A DNA stretch of 5,382 bases from CAZTPJ01 sp964614515 (GCA_964614515.1 CAZTPJ010000132.1:1-5382); one strand, 5' to 3'. Counted from the first letter of the stretch, positions 1-5,382 are shown. Made by a program: numbers and translations. Notes: generated from the sequence alone by a model not told the origin.

Positions 1-57
1 TGCGACATCTTCGACTTCCTCTGCTTCCAGAACCTCTTCGCCGCGTGCCAGCCGTAG
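1..57 (+). CDS. C-terminal end of a protein with a dockerin-like repeat (partial)
   Basis: The first frame reads CDIFDFLCFQNLFAACQP and stops at TAG 55-57. All 18 sense codons end in G or C. From memory, the pattern 'IFDFLCFQN-F' closing with a Cys near the C-terminus resembles the final unit of the calcium-binding, dockerin-type repeats ('DCDGSG..NIFDFLCFQ..F') that end many secreted Phycisphaerae proteins. These tails are thought to anchor or sort extracellular proteins. Only the tail is present, so the main domain is unknown. The gene converges on the pilus ATPase, with about 41 bp between the stops. The assignment is tentative because 18 residues are few. The antisense frame is also GC3-rich at the same positions and cannot be fully excluded. 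Confidence 0.5.
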   Translation, partial: CDIFDFLCFQNLFAACQP

Positions 58-59
58 CG

Positions 60-85
60 CGGGCGCGATGCCGATCCGTCGCCCG
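60..85. terminator. Possible short hairpin between convergent genes
   Basis: CGGGCG (60-65) pairs with CGCCCG (80-85). Inside it, GAT (67-69) can pair with ATC (74-76) around a GCCG tetraloop. The hairpin sits in the 41-bp gap between two converging stop codons, where a bidirectional terminator would be expected. There is no U-tract on either side, so the terminator role is a weak inference from position. Confidence 0.25.
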
Positions 86-98
86 TCACGTTTCCGCC

Positions 99-1253
99 CT
101 ACCCGAGTTTCTTGAGTTTCATGTTCAACTCATCCACGTTTGGCGAGGCTTCCATCGCCACGCGGACGTGGATGTATTCCTTCTCCACGAGTTGCACGAG
201 GCAGTCGTTGAAGTCGATCATGCCCGACTGGCGTGCTTCGACCGTCTGGAGATACTCGCGCAGTTCGCCTTCGCGCCCTTCGAGGATGTGCTTGCGCACG
301 ACGGCGTTGTTGATGAGGATCTCGATGCCGGGGATGCGGTGAATCTTCTCGTGCAGCGTCGGCAGGAGTTTCTGATACACGAACGCCCGCATCTGATACC
401 CGAGCACCTTGCGCACCTGGTCGATTTCTTCGGCCTCGAACAGGCCGTAGATGCGGCTGAAGGTCTGCGTCGTGCTTGACGCGTGGATGGTTCCGTAGAC
501 AAGGTGACCGGTCTCGGCGGCGTTGAGCGCAGCCTCGAAGGTTTCCTTGTCGCGCATTTCGCCGACGAGGACCACGTCCGGGTTCTCTCGCACCAGCGCG
601 CGAAGCGCAATCTTGAAGTTGAGCACATCCAGCCCGATCTCGCGCTGGTTGATCGTCGCCTTCTTATCCGTCAGCAGGTATTCGATCGGGTCTTCGATCG
701 TCACGATGTGCACGGCCTTGCGCTCGTTCACATAGTCGAGCATCGACGCGATCGTCGTCGTCTTGCCCGAACCCGTCACGCCCGAGAGCAGCACGATGCC
801 CTGGGGCTGCATGGCGATGTCGGCCATGATCTGCGGCAGATAGAGGTCCTCGAAGCGGCGGATGTTGCTGGTGATGAGTCGGCAGGCGCAGGACAGTTTG
901 CCGCGGGCCTGGAAGAGGTTCACGCGGAAGCGGTTCTGCTCGTCGTAGTCATACGCGAAGTCCGCCGAGCCGAACTTGTGCAGGTCGGCCATCAACTCTT
1001 CGCTGAGGATGTGCCGCGCGATCTGCATGAACTCGTCGCCCGTGACCGCCTCGGTGTCGAGCGGCTTGAGCGCGCCGCGGAGTCGAATCTTCGGCGGCTG
1101 ACCCGTCTTGACGATCAGGTCCGACGCCTGAAACTTGATGCACGCCTTGAGGAACGAGCCGAAGCGCGTCGCGTGCGGATCGTGTTTCTTGTCCGGATCC
1201 AGCGTGACGTGACCAGCGGGAACGGGAGGGGGCGGTTCAACGGAGTGTGCCAT
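99..1253 (-). CDS. pilT: Type IV pilus retraction ATPase, PilT/PilU family
   Basis: This is a hexameric cytoplasmic ATPase of the GspE/PilT secretion-ATPase superfamily, which powers pilus disassembly and so twitching, adhesion or DNA uptake. From the ATG at 1253 it has 384 residues (PilT is about 345, PilU about 380). An N-terminal PilT domain begins near residue 31 (FGSFLKACIKFQASDLIVKT). Walker A is GVTGSGKT at 158-165, the Asp box TIEDPIEY at 185-192, Walker B DVVLVGEMRD at 226-235 with its Glu at 232, and the His box TGHLVYGTIHA at 248-258. VGEMRD and the His box favour PilT/PilU over the PilB extension motor. The C-terminal AIRNLIRE signature of classical PilT is diverged (VVRKHILE near 318-325). 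I prefer ATG 1253 because codons upstream of it show only about 54% GC3. A GTG at 1337 with a strong GGAGGG ahead is a real alternative and would add 28 low-complexity residues. It is transcribed away from astA. Confidence 0.9.
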   Translation of the reverse strand: MAHSVEPPPPVPAGHVTLDPDKKHDPHATRFGSFLKACIKFQASDLIVKTGQPPKIRLRGALKPLDTEAVTGDEFMQIARHILSEELMADLHKFGSADFAYDYDEQNRFRVNLFQARGKLSCACRLITSNIRRFEDLYLPQIMADIAMQPQGIVLLSGVTGSGKTTTIASMLDYVNERKAVHIVTIEDPIEYLLTDKKATINQREIGLDVLNFKIALRALVRENPDVVLVGEMRDKETFEAALNAAETGHLVYGTIHASSTTQTFSRIYGLFEAEEIDQVRKVLGYQMRAFVYQKLLPTLHEKIHRIPGIEILINNAVVRKHILEGREGELREYLQTVEARQSGMIDFNDCLVQLVEKEYIHVRVAMEASPNVDELNMKLKKLG

Positions 1254-1344
1254 GACAGGTGATCCCTGCGGAGGCTGCCCGTTCGATAGCCCGGACAATC
1301 CCCCGCCACGAAGCTGCTCTGCTTGCTCAACTGTCACTAGGATA

Positions 1345-1350
1345 CCCTCC
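1345..1350 (-). promoter_or_regulatory. Shine-Dalgarno-like GGAGGG ahead of an alternative GTG start for pilT
   Basis: On the minus strand GGAGGG lies 7 nt upstream of an in-frame GTG (1337-1335), an ideal spacing. The preferred ATG at 1253 has only a weak AGGGA about 9 nt upstream. The motif therefore competes with codon-usage evidence in deciding the start. Starting here would add a Gly/Gln/Pro-rich leader of 28 residues that is not part of the PilT fold. Confidence 0.35.
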
Positions 1351-1571
1351 GTTCGAGGACAATGCACCACCACCCCGGCCGCAATGCCGCCGGTTCGCAA
1401 CCCTGCTGCCCCTGTGCCCTGGGAATCCCCGCATTCAACCCGACTTCGCGTGGCCCTTGGGAGGCCGCGGTCGCCGGAAACGTCCGCTCGTGATCCGGTA
1501 CACCTGGGAACCTGGCCGTGTCACCCAAGGCGCACGACCAGCCGGAGGCGCCCCGCGCCCCGGCCTTGACT

Positions 1572-1585
1572 GTTCGCAGGCGAAC
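1572..1585. promoter_or_regulatory. 14-bp palindrome, possible operator
   Basis: GTTCGC-AG-GCGAAC is a perfect 6+6 inverted repeat with a 2-bp centre. The centre is too short for a comfortable RNA hairpin loop, so a dimeric DNA-binding protein site fits better. It lies about 75-85 bp upstream of the candidate astA -10 hexamer. It is not the Gram-positive LexA box, which has the half-sites in the opposite order (CGAAC-N4-GTTCG). No regulator can be named. Confidence 0.3.
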
Positions 1586-1610
1586 CAAGCCGGGTTCCCG
1601 AATCATGACG

Positions 1611-1633
1611 CGCGACGTCGCGAGGGTCTCGCG
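1611..1633. repeat. Overlapping palindromes CGCGACGTCGCG and CGCGAG-GGT-CTCGCG
   Basis: A perfect 12-bp palindrome (1611-1622) shares its right half with a second perfect inverted repeat (1619-1624 with 1628-1633, GGT loop). The two structures are mutually exclusive. If a transcript begins upstream they could form alternative hairpins. If the promoter is the TATAGT at 1658, they are more likely overlapping operator half-sites just upstream of it. GC-rich palindromes also arise by chance in such DNA, so the role is uncertain. Confidence 0.3.
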
Positions 1634-1657
1634 CATCATCCGGCCCGGGGCGGTTCC

Positions 1658-1663
1658 TATAGT
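1658..1663 (+). promoter_or_regulatory. Candidate -10 hexamer for the astA-astD operon
   Basis: TATAGT matches 5 of 6 positions of the sigma-70 -10 consensus and stands out in an otherwise GC-rich region. It lies 44 nt ahead of the astA GTG, giving a predicted leader of roughly 35-40 nt. At a 17-nt spacing there is no recognisable -35 box, so expression might need an activator, or the match may be chance. Confidence 0.25.
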
Positions 1664-1691
1664 CGCACGGGTACGAGGCATGTCGCAGGTT

Positions 1692-1701
1692 GAGGAAAGG
1701 A
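1692..1701 (+). promoter_or_regulatory. Ribosome binding site of astA
   Basis: The purine-rich GAGGAAAGGA ends 6 nt before GTG 1708, so AAGGA is well placed for ribosome binding. This selects the GTG over the in-frame TTG at 1690, which lies directly against the motif and would have no room for its own site. The GTG start also yields VFLIRRARIEDV, which lines up with the first residues of E. coli AstA (MMVIRPVERSDV). Confidence 0.6.
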
Positions 1702-1707
1702 CACCGC

Positions 1708-2952
1708 GTGTTTCTCATTCGTCGGGCCAGAATCGAGGATGTCAGTACGCTCCTGAAACTGGCGCGGATGGTTCACTTCATCAACCTCCCGCCGGACAAG
1801 GACATCATCACGGCCAAGGTCCTTCACAGCCGTTCGTGCTTCATCCGCGTCGGCGGCGGCGATGAACAGCAGCCGATCTCCTCACGCCCGCTCAGCCGCG
1901 GCCAGGCCGAGGATCCCAAACTCATCGAGGCCCATCGACGACACCTCGACAACGCACGGCACAGCGCCAACGGCCAGAGCCTCATGGGCTTCGGCTCCGC
2001 CCTCACCGAGAGCGACCTGTTCATGTTCGCCCTCGAAGACACCGAGACCCAGAGCGTCCTGGGCACCTCGCAGGTCGTCGCCCACATGGGCGGGCCGGGT
2101 AACCCCTCCGTCGCCTTCCGCCTCCGCAAACGCGAGTTCTTCAGCACAAGCCTTCAGTCCGGCACGACGCACATCACGGCCACGCTCCATCTTGACGAAT
2201 CGGGGCCCACCGAGATCGGCGGGCTGATCCTTCAGCCCTCCTATCGCCGTCACAAGCAGAAACTCGGCCGCTTCCTCAGCCTTGTGCGATTTCACTTCAT
2301 CGGCCTGCACAGCGGGCTGTTCGCGGATCGCATCACGGCCGAGATGATGGCCCCCATCACCACCGATGGGCAGAACCTCTTCTGGGACTGTCTCGGCCGA
2401 CGCTTCATCGCGCTCAACTACAGCGAGGCGGACCGATTCTGCCAGTATTCGCGGGAGTTCATGATCTCGCTGCTGCCGCGCGAAGAGATCTATCTGTCGC
2501 TGCTTCCCCCCGAGGCCCGCGCGCTGGTCGCCCAGGTCGGGCCGGAGACGATTCCCGCGCGAAAACTCCTCGAGCAACTCGGGTTCGCGCACCGGGACTT
2601 GATCGATCCCTTTGATGGCGGGCCGTATCTCGAAGCCGAGACGTCCAAGATCACGCTTGTGCGTGACACGCGATGGGCGGACCTTGGTTCGCCCGCGGCG
2701 GAAGCGAAGTGCAAGCGCGTCGGGTATGTGAGTCGCCTGGATGAGGATGGGGAGTTTCGTGCGATGCAGACGACATGGTGCATCGATGCGAAGGGGCGTC
2801 TGGGCCTTCCCCCCCCTGCGCACGAGGCCCTGCTCGCCGACGCCGGCGCGCGCGTGGGCATCACGCCCACCGATGGCGGCCCGGCCTTTGGCGATGATGC
2901 CCCGGCCAAGTCCCGTTCAGCCACACCCAAGCGAAAGGCCCGCGCGCGATGA
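1708..2952 (+). CDS. astA: Arginine N-succinyltransferase (AstA family), extended variant
   Basis: The enzyme transfers succinyl from succinyl-CoA to the alpha-amino group of L-arginine, the first step of the cytoplasmic AST pathway of arginine catabolism. From GTG 1708 it has 414 residues, against about 340 for E. coli AstA. Family landmarks are the N-terminal IRRARIEDV, LFMFALEDTET near 104-114, TEIGGLILQPSYRRHKQKLG at 168-187 (acyl-CoA-transferase-like core), FWDCLGRRF at 225-233, and IDPFDGGPYLEAE near 299-311, all resembling the proteobacterial enzyme. Two additions stand out: an insertion of about 50 residues between roughly 47 and 99, hydrophilic and lacking counterpart in E. coli, and a C-terminal extension from about 324 ending in the basic tail TPKRKARAR. 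AstA-type enzymes may accept ornithine as well as arginine, and specificity cannot be read here. It overlaps astD by 4 bases. Confidence 0.9.
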   Translation: MFLIRRARIEDVSTLLKLARMVHFINLPPDKDIITAKVLHSRSCFIRVGGGDEQQPISSRPLSRGQAEDPKLIEAHRRHLDNARHSANGQSLMGFGSALTESDLFMFALEDTETQSVLGTSQVVAHMGGPGNPSVAFRLRKREFFSTSLQSGTTHITATLHLDESGPTEIGGLILQPSYRRHKQKLGRFLSLVRFHFIGLHSGLFADRITAEMMAPITTDGQNLFWDCLGRRFIALNYSEADRFCQYSREFMISLLPREEIYLSLLPPEARALVAQVGPETIPARKLLEQLGFAHRDLIDPFDGGPYLEAETSKITLVRDTRWADLGSPAAEAKCKRVGYVSRLDEDGEFRAMQTTWCIDAKGRLGLPPPAHEALLADAGARVGITPTDGGPAFGDDAPAKSRSATPKRKARAR

Positions 2953-4505
2953 CACATCCATCGTTGCAACACGCCCCGGGCGATGTCATCGGCGGACGCT
3001 GGATCACGCCGCAGAGCGGGGATCGCGAACTGATCTCGCGAAATCCGGCCGAACCCGCGGCCGTGGTCTGGCAAGGCGCGAGCAACCCGGCGCGGGTCGG
3101 TGCGGCGATCGCGTCGGCGCGTGGGGCGCTGCCCGCGTGGTCGCGCTGGCCGCGCGAGAGGCGATTCGCGGTGCTTCAGCGCTACCGCGCGTTGTGTGTG
3201 CAACATGCCGACCGCATCGCCGACTTGATCTGTGATGAAACCGGCAAGGCGATGTGGGATGCCAAGGCCGAGGCGGGCGTGCTCGCGGCCAAGGTGGACA
3301 TCACGCTCGATGATTCCGCATCCGGCCCGCTGCGCCGCGTGTCATCGTTCGAGACTTCCCTGAGCGACACCCGCACGGGGCGATGCTGGTTCCGCCCGCA
3401 CGGTGTGATGGCCGTGCTCGCCCCGTTCAACTTTCCCGCGCATCTCGCCAACGGCCACATTGTTCCTGCGCTGGCGATGGGCAACACGATCGTGCTCAAG
3501 CCCAGCGACAAGACGCCGGGCGTGGGACAGATGATCGTCGAACTGCTGCTCGAAGCGCTCGCGGGCGAGGGCGCGCCGCCGGGCGTCGTGAATCTCGTGC
3601 AGGGGGGGGCGGATGTCGCCAAGGCCCTCGTCGCGCACGATGACATCGACGGCATCCTCTTCACGGGTTCATGGCCCGTCGGGCGGAGCATTCTTCAGGC
3701 CAATCTCGATCGACCCGGACGCATCGTCGCCCTGGAGATGGGCGGCAACAACGCGGCCGTGGTCCTGCCAGACGCTGACTTGCGACAGGCGGCGATCGAG
3801 TGTGCGCGATCCGCGTTCGTCACGGCCGGACAGCGCTGCACATGTACGCGGCGCGCGATTGTTCACCGCGACATCGCGAGCCGGTTCATCGCGGGCGTGT
3901 GCCAGGCCGCGTCGAGCCTCATCGTCGGGCCACCACGCGCAGCGCATCCGGTGTTCATGGGTCCGATGATTGATGCCGCTGCGCGTGATCGCGTGCTGAC
4001 GTTTCAATCCGCCGCCGCCCGCGCGGGCGCACAGATTCTCGTTGAGGCCAGCGCGATCGAAACGCCGCGCGGCGGCGCGTATCTCTCGCCGTCGGTGATT
4101 CGCGTCGATCGCTTCACGGCCAGCGATGACGCGAGCGACCCCGGCGCGGATGTCGAGGTCTTTGGCCCCATGCTCCGCATCGCGATCGTCGATTCGCTCG
4201 ATGATGCGATCGCGCAGGCCAACGCCACGCGCTTCGGCCTCGCCGCGTCGATCTTCACGCGAGACATCGACGCCATTGACCGCTTCCTCGTCGAAGCCCG
4301 CGCCGGTTGCGTGAATGTGAACACAGGCACGGCCGGGGCCAGCAGCAAACTCCCCTTCGGCGGCCTCGGCCACAGCGGCAACCACCGCCCCGCCGGTTCG
4401 TTCAGCCTCGACTACTGCGCGTATCCCGTCGCCGGCATGATCGAGAACGGCCCGGCCGCCACGTTGCATCCGGGGATGACGTTTGAGGATGGGTGGGTGA
4501 AGTGA
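2949..4505 (+). CDS. astD: N-succinylglutamate 5-semialdehyde dehydrogenase (AstD)
   Basis: This NAD-dependent aldehyde dehydrogenase oxidises N-succinylglutamate 5-semialdehyde to N-succinylglutamate, the fourth AST step. It has 518 residues; E. coli AstD has 492. The catalytic set is intact: Asn161 in APFNFPAH, Lys184 in KPSDKTP, the FTGSWPVG nucleotide-binding loop at 238-245, the general-base Glu263 in ALEMGGNN, the nucleophile Cys297 in TAGQRCTC, and Glu403 in EVFGP. GRWIT near the start, PHGVMAVLAPFNFPAHLANG, LVQGG, SAFVTAGQRCTC and GGLGHSGNHRP specifically resemble AstD rather than generic aldehyde dehydrogenases. The ATG at 2949 overlaps the astA TGA as ATGA, and no good Shine-Dalgarno is near it, so translation is probably coupled to astA. 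An 8-G run (3602-3609) lies within the codons for the conserved LVQGGADVA stretch. The gene is followed by a strong hairpin and a T-rich stretch. Confidence 0.95.
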   Translation: MTHPSLQHAPGDVIGGRWITPQSGDRELISRNPAEPAAVVWQGASNPARVGAAIASARGALPAWSRWPRERRFAVLQRYRALCVQHADRIADLICDETGKAMWDAKAEAGVLAAKVDITLDDSASGPLRRVSSFETSLSDTRTGRCWFRPHGVMAVLAPFNFPAHLANGHIVPALAMGNTIVLKPSDKTPGVGQMIVELLLEALAGEGAPPGVVNLVQGGADVAKALVAHDDIDGILFTGSWPVGRSILQANLDRPGRIVALEMGGNNAAVVLPDADLRQAAIECARSAFVTAGQRCTCTRRAIVHRDIASRFIAGVCQAASSLIVGPPRAAHPVFMGPMIDAAARDRVLTFQSAAARAGAQILVEASAIETPRGGAYLSPSVIRVDRFTASDDASDPGADVEVFGPMLRIAIVDSLDDAIAQANATRFGLAASIFTRDIDAIDRFLVEARAGCVNVNTGTAGASSKLPFGGLGHSGNHRPAGSFSLDYCAYPVAGMIENGPAATLHPGMTFEDGWVK

Positions 4506-4516
4506 TCGTGCTCTCA

Positions 4517-4533
4517 CGGCCCCAGCGGGGCCG
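4517..4533. repeat. Hairpin 1 of the convergent spacer
   Basis: CGGCCCC pairs with GGGGCCG around an AGC triloop, a perfect 7-bp stem starting 12 nt after the astD stop codon. It resembles the 'GGCCCC..GGGGCC' units I recall from dispersed planctomycete intergenic repeats. It may contribute to 3'-end formation of the astA-astD mRNA. Confidence 0.5.
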
Positions 4534-4543
4534 CGGGTTGTAG

Positions 4544-4592
4544 CCACGGGTGGAGCGACGCACGCCAAAGGCGCGCGTCGCGGAACCCGTGG
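4544..4592. repeat. 49-nt compound hairpin, REP-like element
   Basis: Three nested perfect stems form one structure. CCACGGGT (4544-4551) pairs with ACCCGTGG (4585-4592), GCGACGC (4555-4561) with GCGTCGC (4575-4581), and CGCC (4563-4566) with GGCG (4570-4573), closing on an AAA triloop. A symmetric GGA/GGA internal loop and one A-C mismatch interrupt the 19 base pairs. The wording 'TAGCCACGGGTGGAGC...GGAACCCGTGGAA' matches my memory of repetitive intergenic elements in planctomycete genomes, possibly of REP type. That identification is from recall and needs copy counting in the genome. Confidence 0.55.
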
Positions 4593-4608
4593 AAGACGAT
4601 TTGTTTTT
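4544..4608 (+). terminator. Probable terminator of the astA-astD operon
   Basis: The strong compound hairpin at 4544-4592 is followed after 7 nt by TTTGTTTTT (4600-4608), the only T-rich run in the spacer. This gives a near-classical intrinsic terminator on the plus strand about 40-100 nt after the astD stop. The gap between stem and T-run is a little long. The stem could also block transcription coming from the convergent gene on the right, but no T-run exists on that side. Confidence 0.45.
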
Positions 4609-4614
4609 CCCTGT

Positions 4615-4629
4615 TGCCCTGAAGGGGCA
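4615..4629. repeat. Hairpin 3 of the convergent spacer
   Basis: TGCCC (4615-4619) pairs with GGGCA (4625-4629) around a 5-nt loop. It sits 11 nt past the stop of the minus-strand gene, so it may serve as that transcript's 3' stem. It is short, and its belonging to the same repeat as the other two hairpins is a guess. Confidence 0.3.
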
Positions 4630-4640
4630 CAAAGGAAAGA

Positions 4641-5339
4641 TTACACGTCGATGTCATCGATTGGAGCAGCATCCACAATTCGCAGCAACTCCGGTACGAG
4701 CGGAGCGGCATCACGAATGGTCACGTCATGTTGCCGAACCGCGTAGTAGTCGCTCACTGTCTCGTAAGAGTTGCCGTGCTTGGACTGAAAATGCTCCCAA
4801 AGGTGGACGTTCTTGCTCAACACGCTACGGAGCGATCGCCCCGCGCGAAGGAACTTGAGGGGATACTTCGTGTCGAGCACATAAAGTTCCTTGCGCTTCG
4901 AGGTCGAATGCTCGGCCAGCAGATAGAAATCTTTGAACAGTGAGTTCTGGCGGATCGTGTCGGCCCCGCCCCGCCAATGGATGAACTTGAACTCCGCTAT
5001 ACGCCGATCGGTTTCCAAGTCGAACGCGCGCCCGGTGTTGCCTGCACCAAGGGATACATACTCGATCTTCTCTCCAGGCTCCATGATCTTGGGCAGCAGT
5101 AGTAGACCTCCCACGGCGTGAATGAGAACGTTGATCTGTCCCGCAGCGCGCTTTACTGCATAGGCAGCGGAGAGCAGCTCGGACGTGACACCCGCGTCCG
5201 CGCTCTTGATGCCGCATTGCCCACTGTCGCATCCCTTGACGGCCCATTCGAGATCGGCGATTCGGGCCGTGAGGTCCGGACCAATGAAGGCTTCAACGGA
5301 GCGCAGCGCATCAATCATGCTCGGCGGAGGCTTGGGCAT
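4641..5339 (-). CDS. Unrecognised protein, possible PD-(D/E)XK nuclease fold (5' end may lie outside)
   Basis: I do not recognise a named family. From ATG 5339 the product has 232 residues. Residues about 66-83 are hydrophobic (INVLIHAVGGLLLLPKI), more like a buried strand or helix than a membrane span. The core AFDLETDRRIAEFKF at 105-119 has Asp107, Glu116 and Lys118, the D-x8-E-x-K arrangement of PD-(D/E)XK nucleases, followed by WRGGADTIRQN (122-132) and a helix-like SLFKDFYLLAE (133-143). No methylase or other partner is visible. The frame stays open for 14 more codons to the window edge (QSFNSQYHVDT just upstream) and ATG 5339 has no Shine-Dalgarno, so the true start may lie beyond the window. 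Two sampled 60-base lines here are 55-57% GC against 78% for one in astD, suggesting acquisition by transfer. Gene reality is likely; function is inference. Confidence 0.75.
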   Translation of the reverse strand: MPKPPPSMIDALRSVEAFIGPDLTARIADLEWAVKGCDSGQCGIKSADAGVTSELLSAAYAVKRAAGQINVLIHAVGGLLLLPKIMEPGEKIEYVSLGAGNTGRAFDLETDRRIAEFKFIHWRGGADTIRQNSLFKDFYLLAEHSTSKRKELYVLDTKYPLKFLRAGRSLRSVLSKNVHLWEHFQSKHGNSYETVSDYYAVRQHDVTIRDAAPLVPELLRIVDAAPIDDIDV

Positions 5340-5382
5340 AGTGTCGACATGGTACTGGGAGTTGAAGGACTGCCTCCGCCCC

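Larger units (their letters stand above)
1254..1707. other. Divergent intergenic control region between pilT and astA
   Basis: This stretch of about 450 bp separates the divergently transcribed pilT and astA genes, so it should hold both promoters. Open frames cross it on both strands, but their products are Arg/Pro/Ala-rich, resemble no family I know, and overlap one another. I see no RNA gene. What stands out is a cluster of perfect inverted repeats between 1572 and 1633 and a TATAGT hexamer at 1658, described separately. The pilT-proximal part (about 1254-1500) shows no clear structure apart from the GGAGGG near 1345. Confidence 0.6.

Noticed and set aside
1..89. Minus-strand open frame from GTG at 89 (VTGDGSASRPRYGW...), or an ATG at 8 with an AGAGGA motif upstream, as a gene downstream of pilT
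   Set aside because: Its high GC3 is shared position for position with the plus frame that reads a recognisable dockerin-like tail. The Arg/Lys/Trp-rich product resembles nothing I know, so the plus frame explains the sequence better.
483..1262. 259-codon plus-strand open frame opposite pilT
   Set aside because: It lies wholly antisense to the well-supported PilT ATPase motifs. Its His/Arg/Val-rich product is a typical mirror of a high-GC gene.
1566..1571. TTGACT as a -35 box for astA
   Set aside because: No acceptable -10 hexamer lies 16-18 nt downstream, and it is too far from the TATAGT at 1658 to pair with it.
1572..1585. LexA (SOS) box
   Set aside because: The half-sites are in the opposite order to the CGAAC-N4-GTTCG box and do not match the GTTC-N7-GTTC type either.
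1337..1681. 114-codon minus-strand open frame in the same gap
   Set aside because: Low-complexity Arg/Gly/Ala composition, no family resemblance and conflict with the control-region palindromes.
1259..1693. 144-codon plus-strand open frame across the pilT-astA gap
   Set aside because: The product is Arg/Pro/Ala-rich with no recognisable domain and overlaps equally long frames on both strands, as expected in GC-rich non-coding DNA.
3669..4568. 299-codon minus-strand open frame opposite astD
   Set aside because: It is antisense to the conserved catalytic half of AstD and its Arg/Ala-rich product has no recognisable motif.

Overview
The window looks like chromosomal DNA from a GC-rich Planctomycetota bacterium, probably of the class Phycisphaerae. 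This rests on three things. The few residues at the left edge match a C-terminal dockerin-like repeat that I associate with secreted proteins of that group. Coding regions have high GC with strongly GC-biased third codon positions. One intergenic region carries a hairpin element resembling dispersed planctomycete repeats. No rRNA, tRNA or other taxonomic marker is present, so the placement is an inference.

Layout from left to right: (1) the last 18 codons of a plus-strand gene ending at 57, converging on (2) a minus-strand PilT/PilU-type pilus retraction ATPase (stop at 99, preferred ATG at 1253); (3) a divergent control region of about 450 bp (1254-1707) with several palindromes and no convincing gene; (4) a two-gene plus-strand operon, arginine N-succinyltransferase (astA, 1708-2952) and succinylglutamate-semialdehyde dehydrogenase (astD, 2949-4505), joined by an ATGA overlap; (5) a short convergent spacer (4506-4640) almost wholly filled by three hairpins, including a 49-nt, 19-bp one followed by a T-rich stretch; (6) a minus-strand gene of lower GC (stop at 4641, open to the right edge) encoding an unrecognised protein with a D-x8-E-x-K core that could be a PD-(D/E)XK nuclease fold.

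AstA and AstD are the first and fourth enzymes of the arginine succinyltransferase (AST) pathway, which turns arginine into glutamate and succinate and releases ammonia. AstB, AstC and AstE are not in the window and must be encoded elsewhere if the pathway is complete. AstA differs from the enterobacterial enzyme by an internal insertion and a roughly 90-residue C-terminal extension ending in a basic tail. The pilus ATPase and the right-edge gene show no functional link to arginine catabolism.

No clearly new multi-gene system is visible. The points most worth a second look are the possible nuclease at the right edge, the hairpin element beside it, the variant AstA, and the palindrome cluster in the divergent control region.
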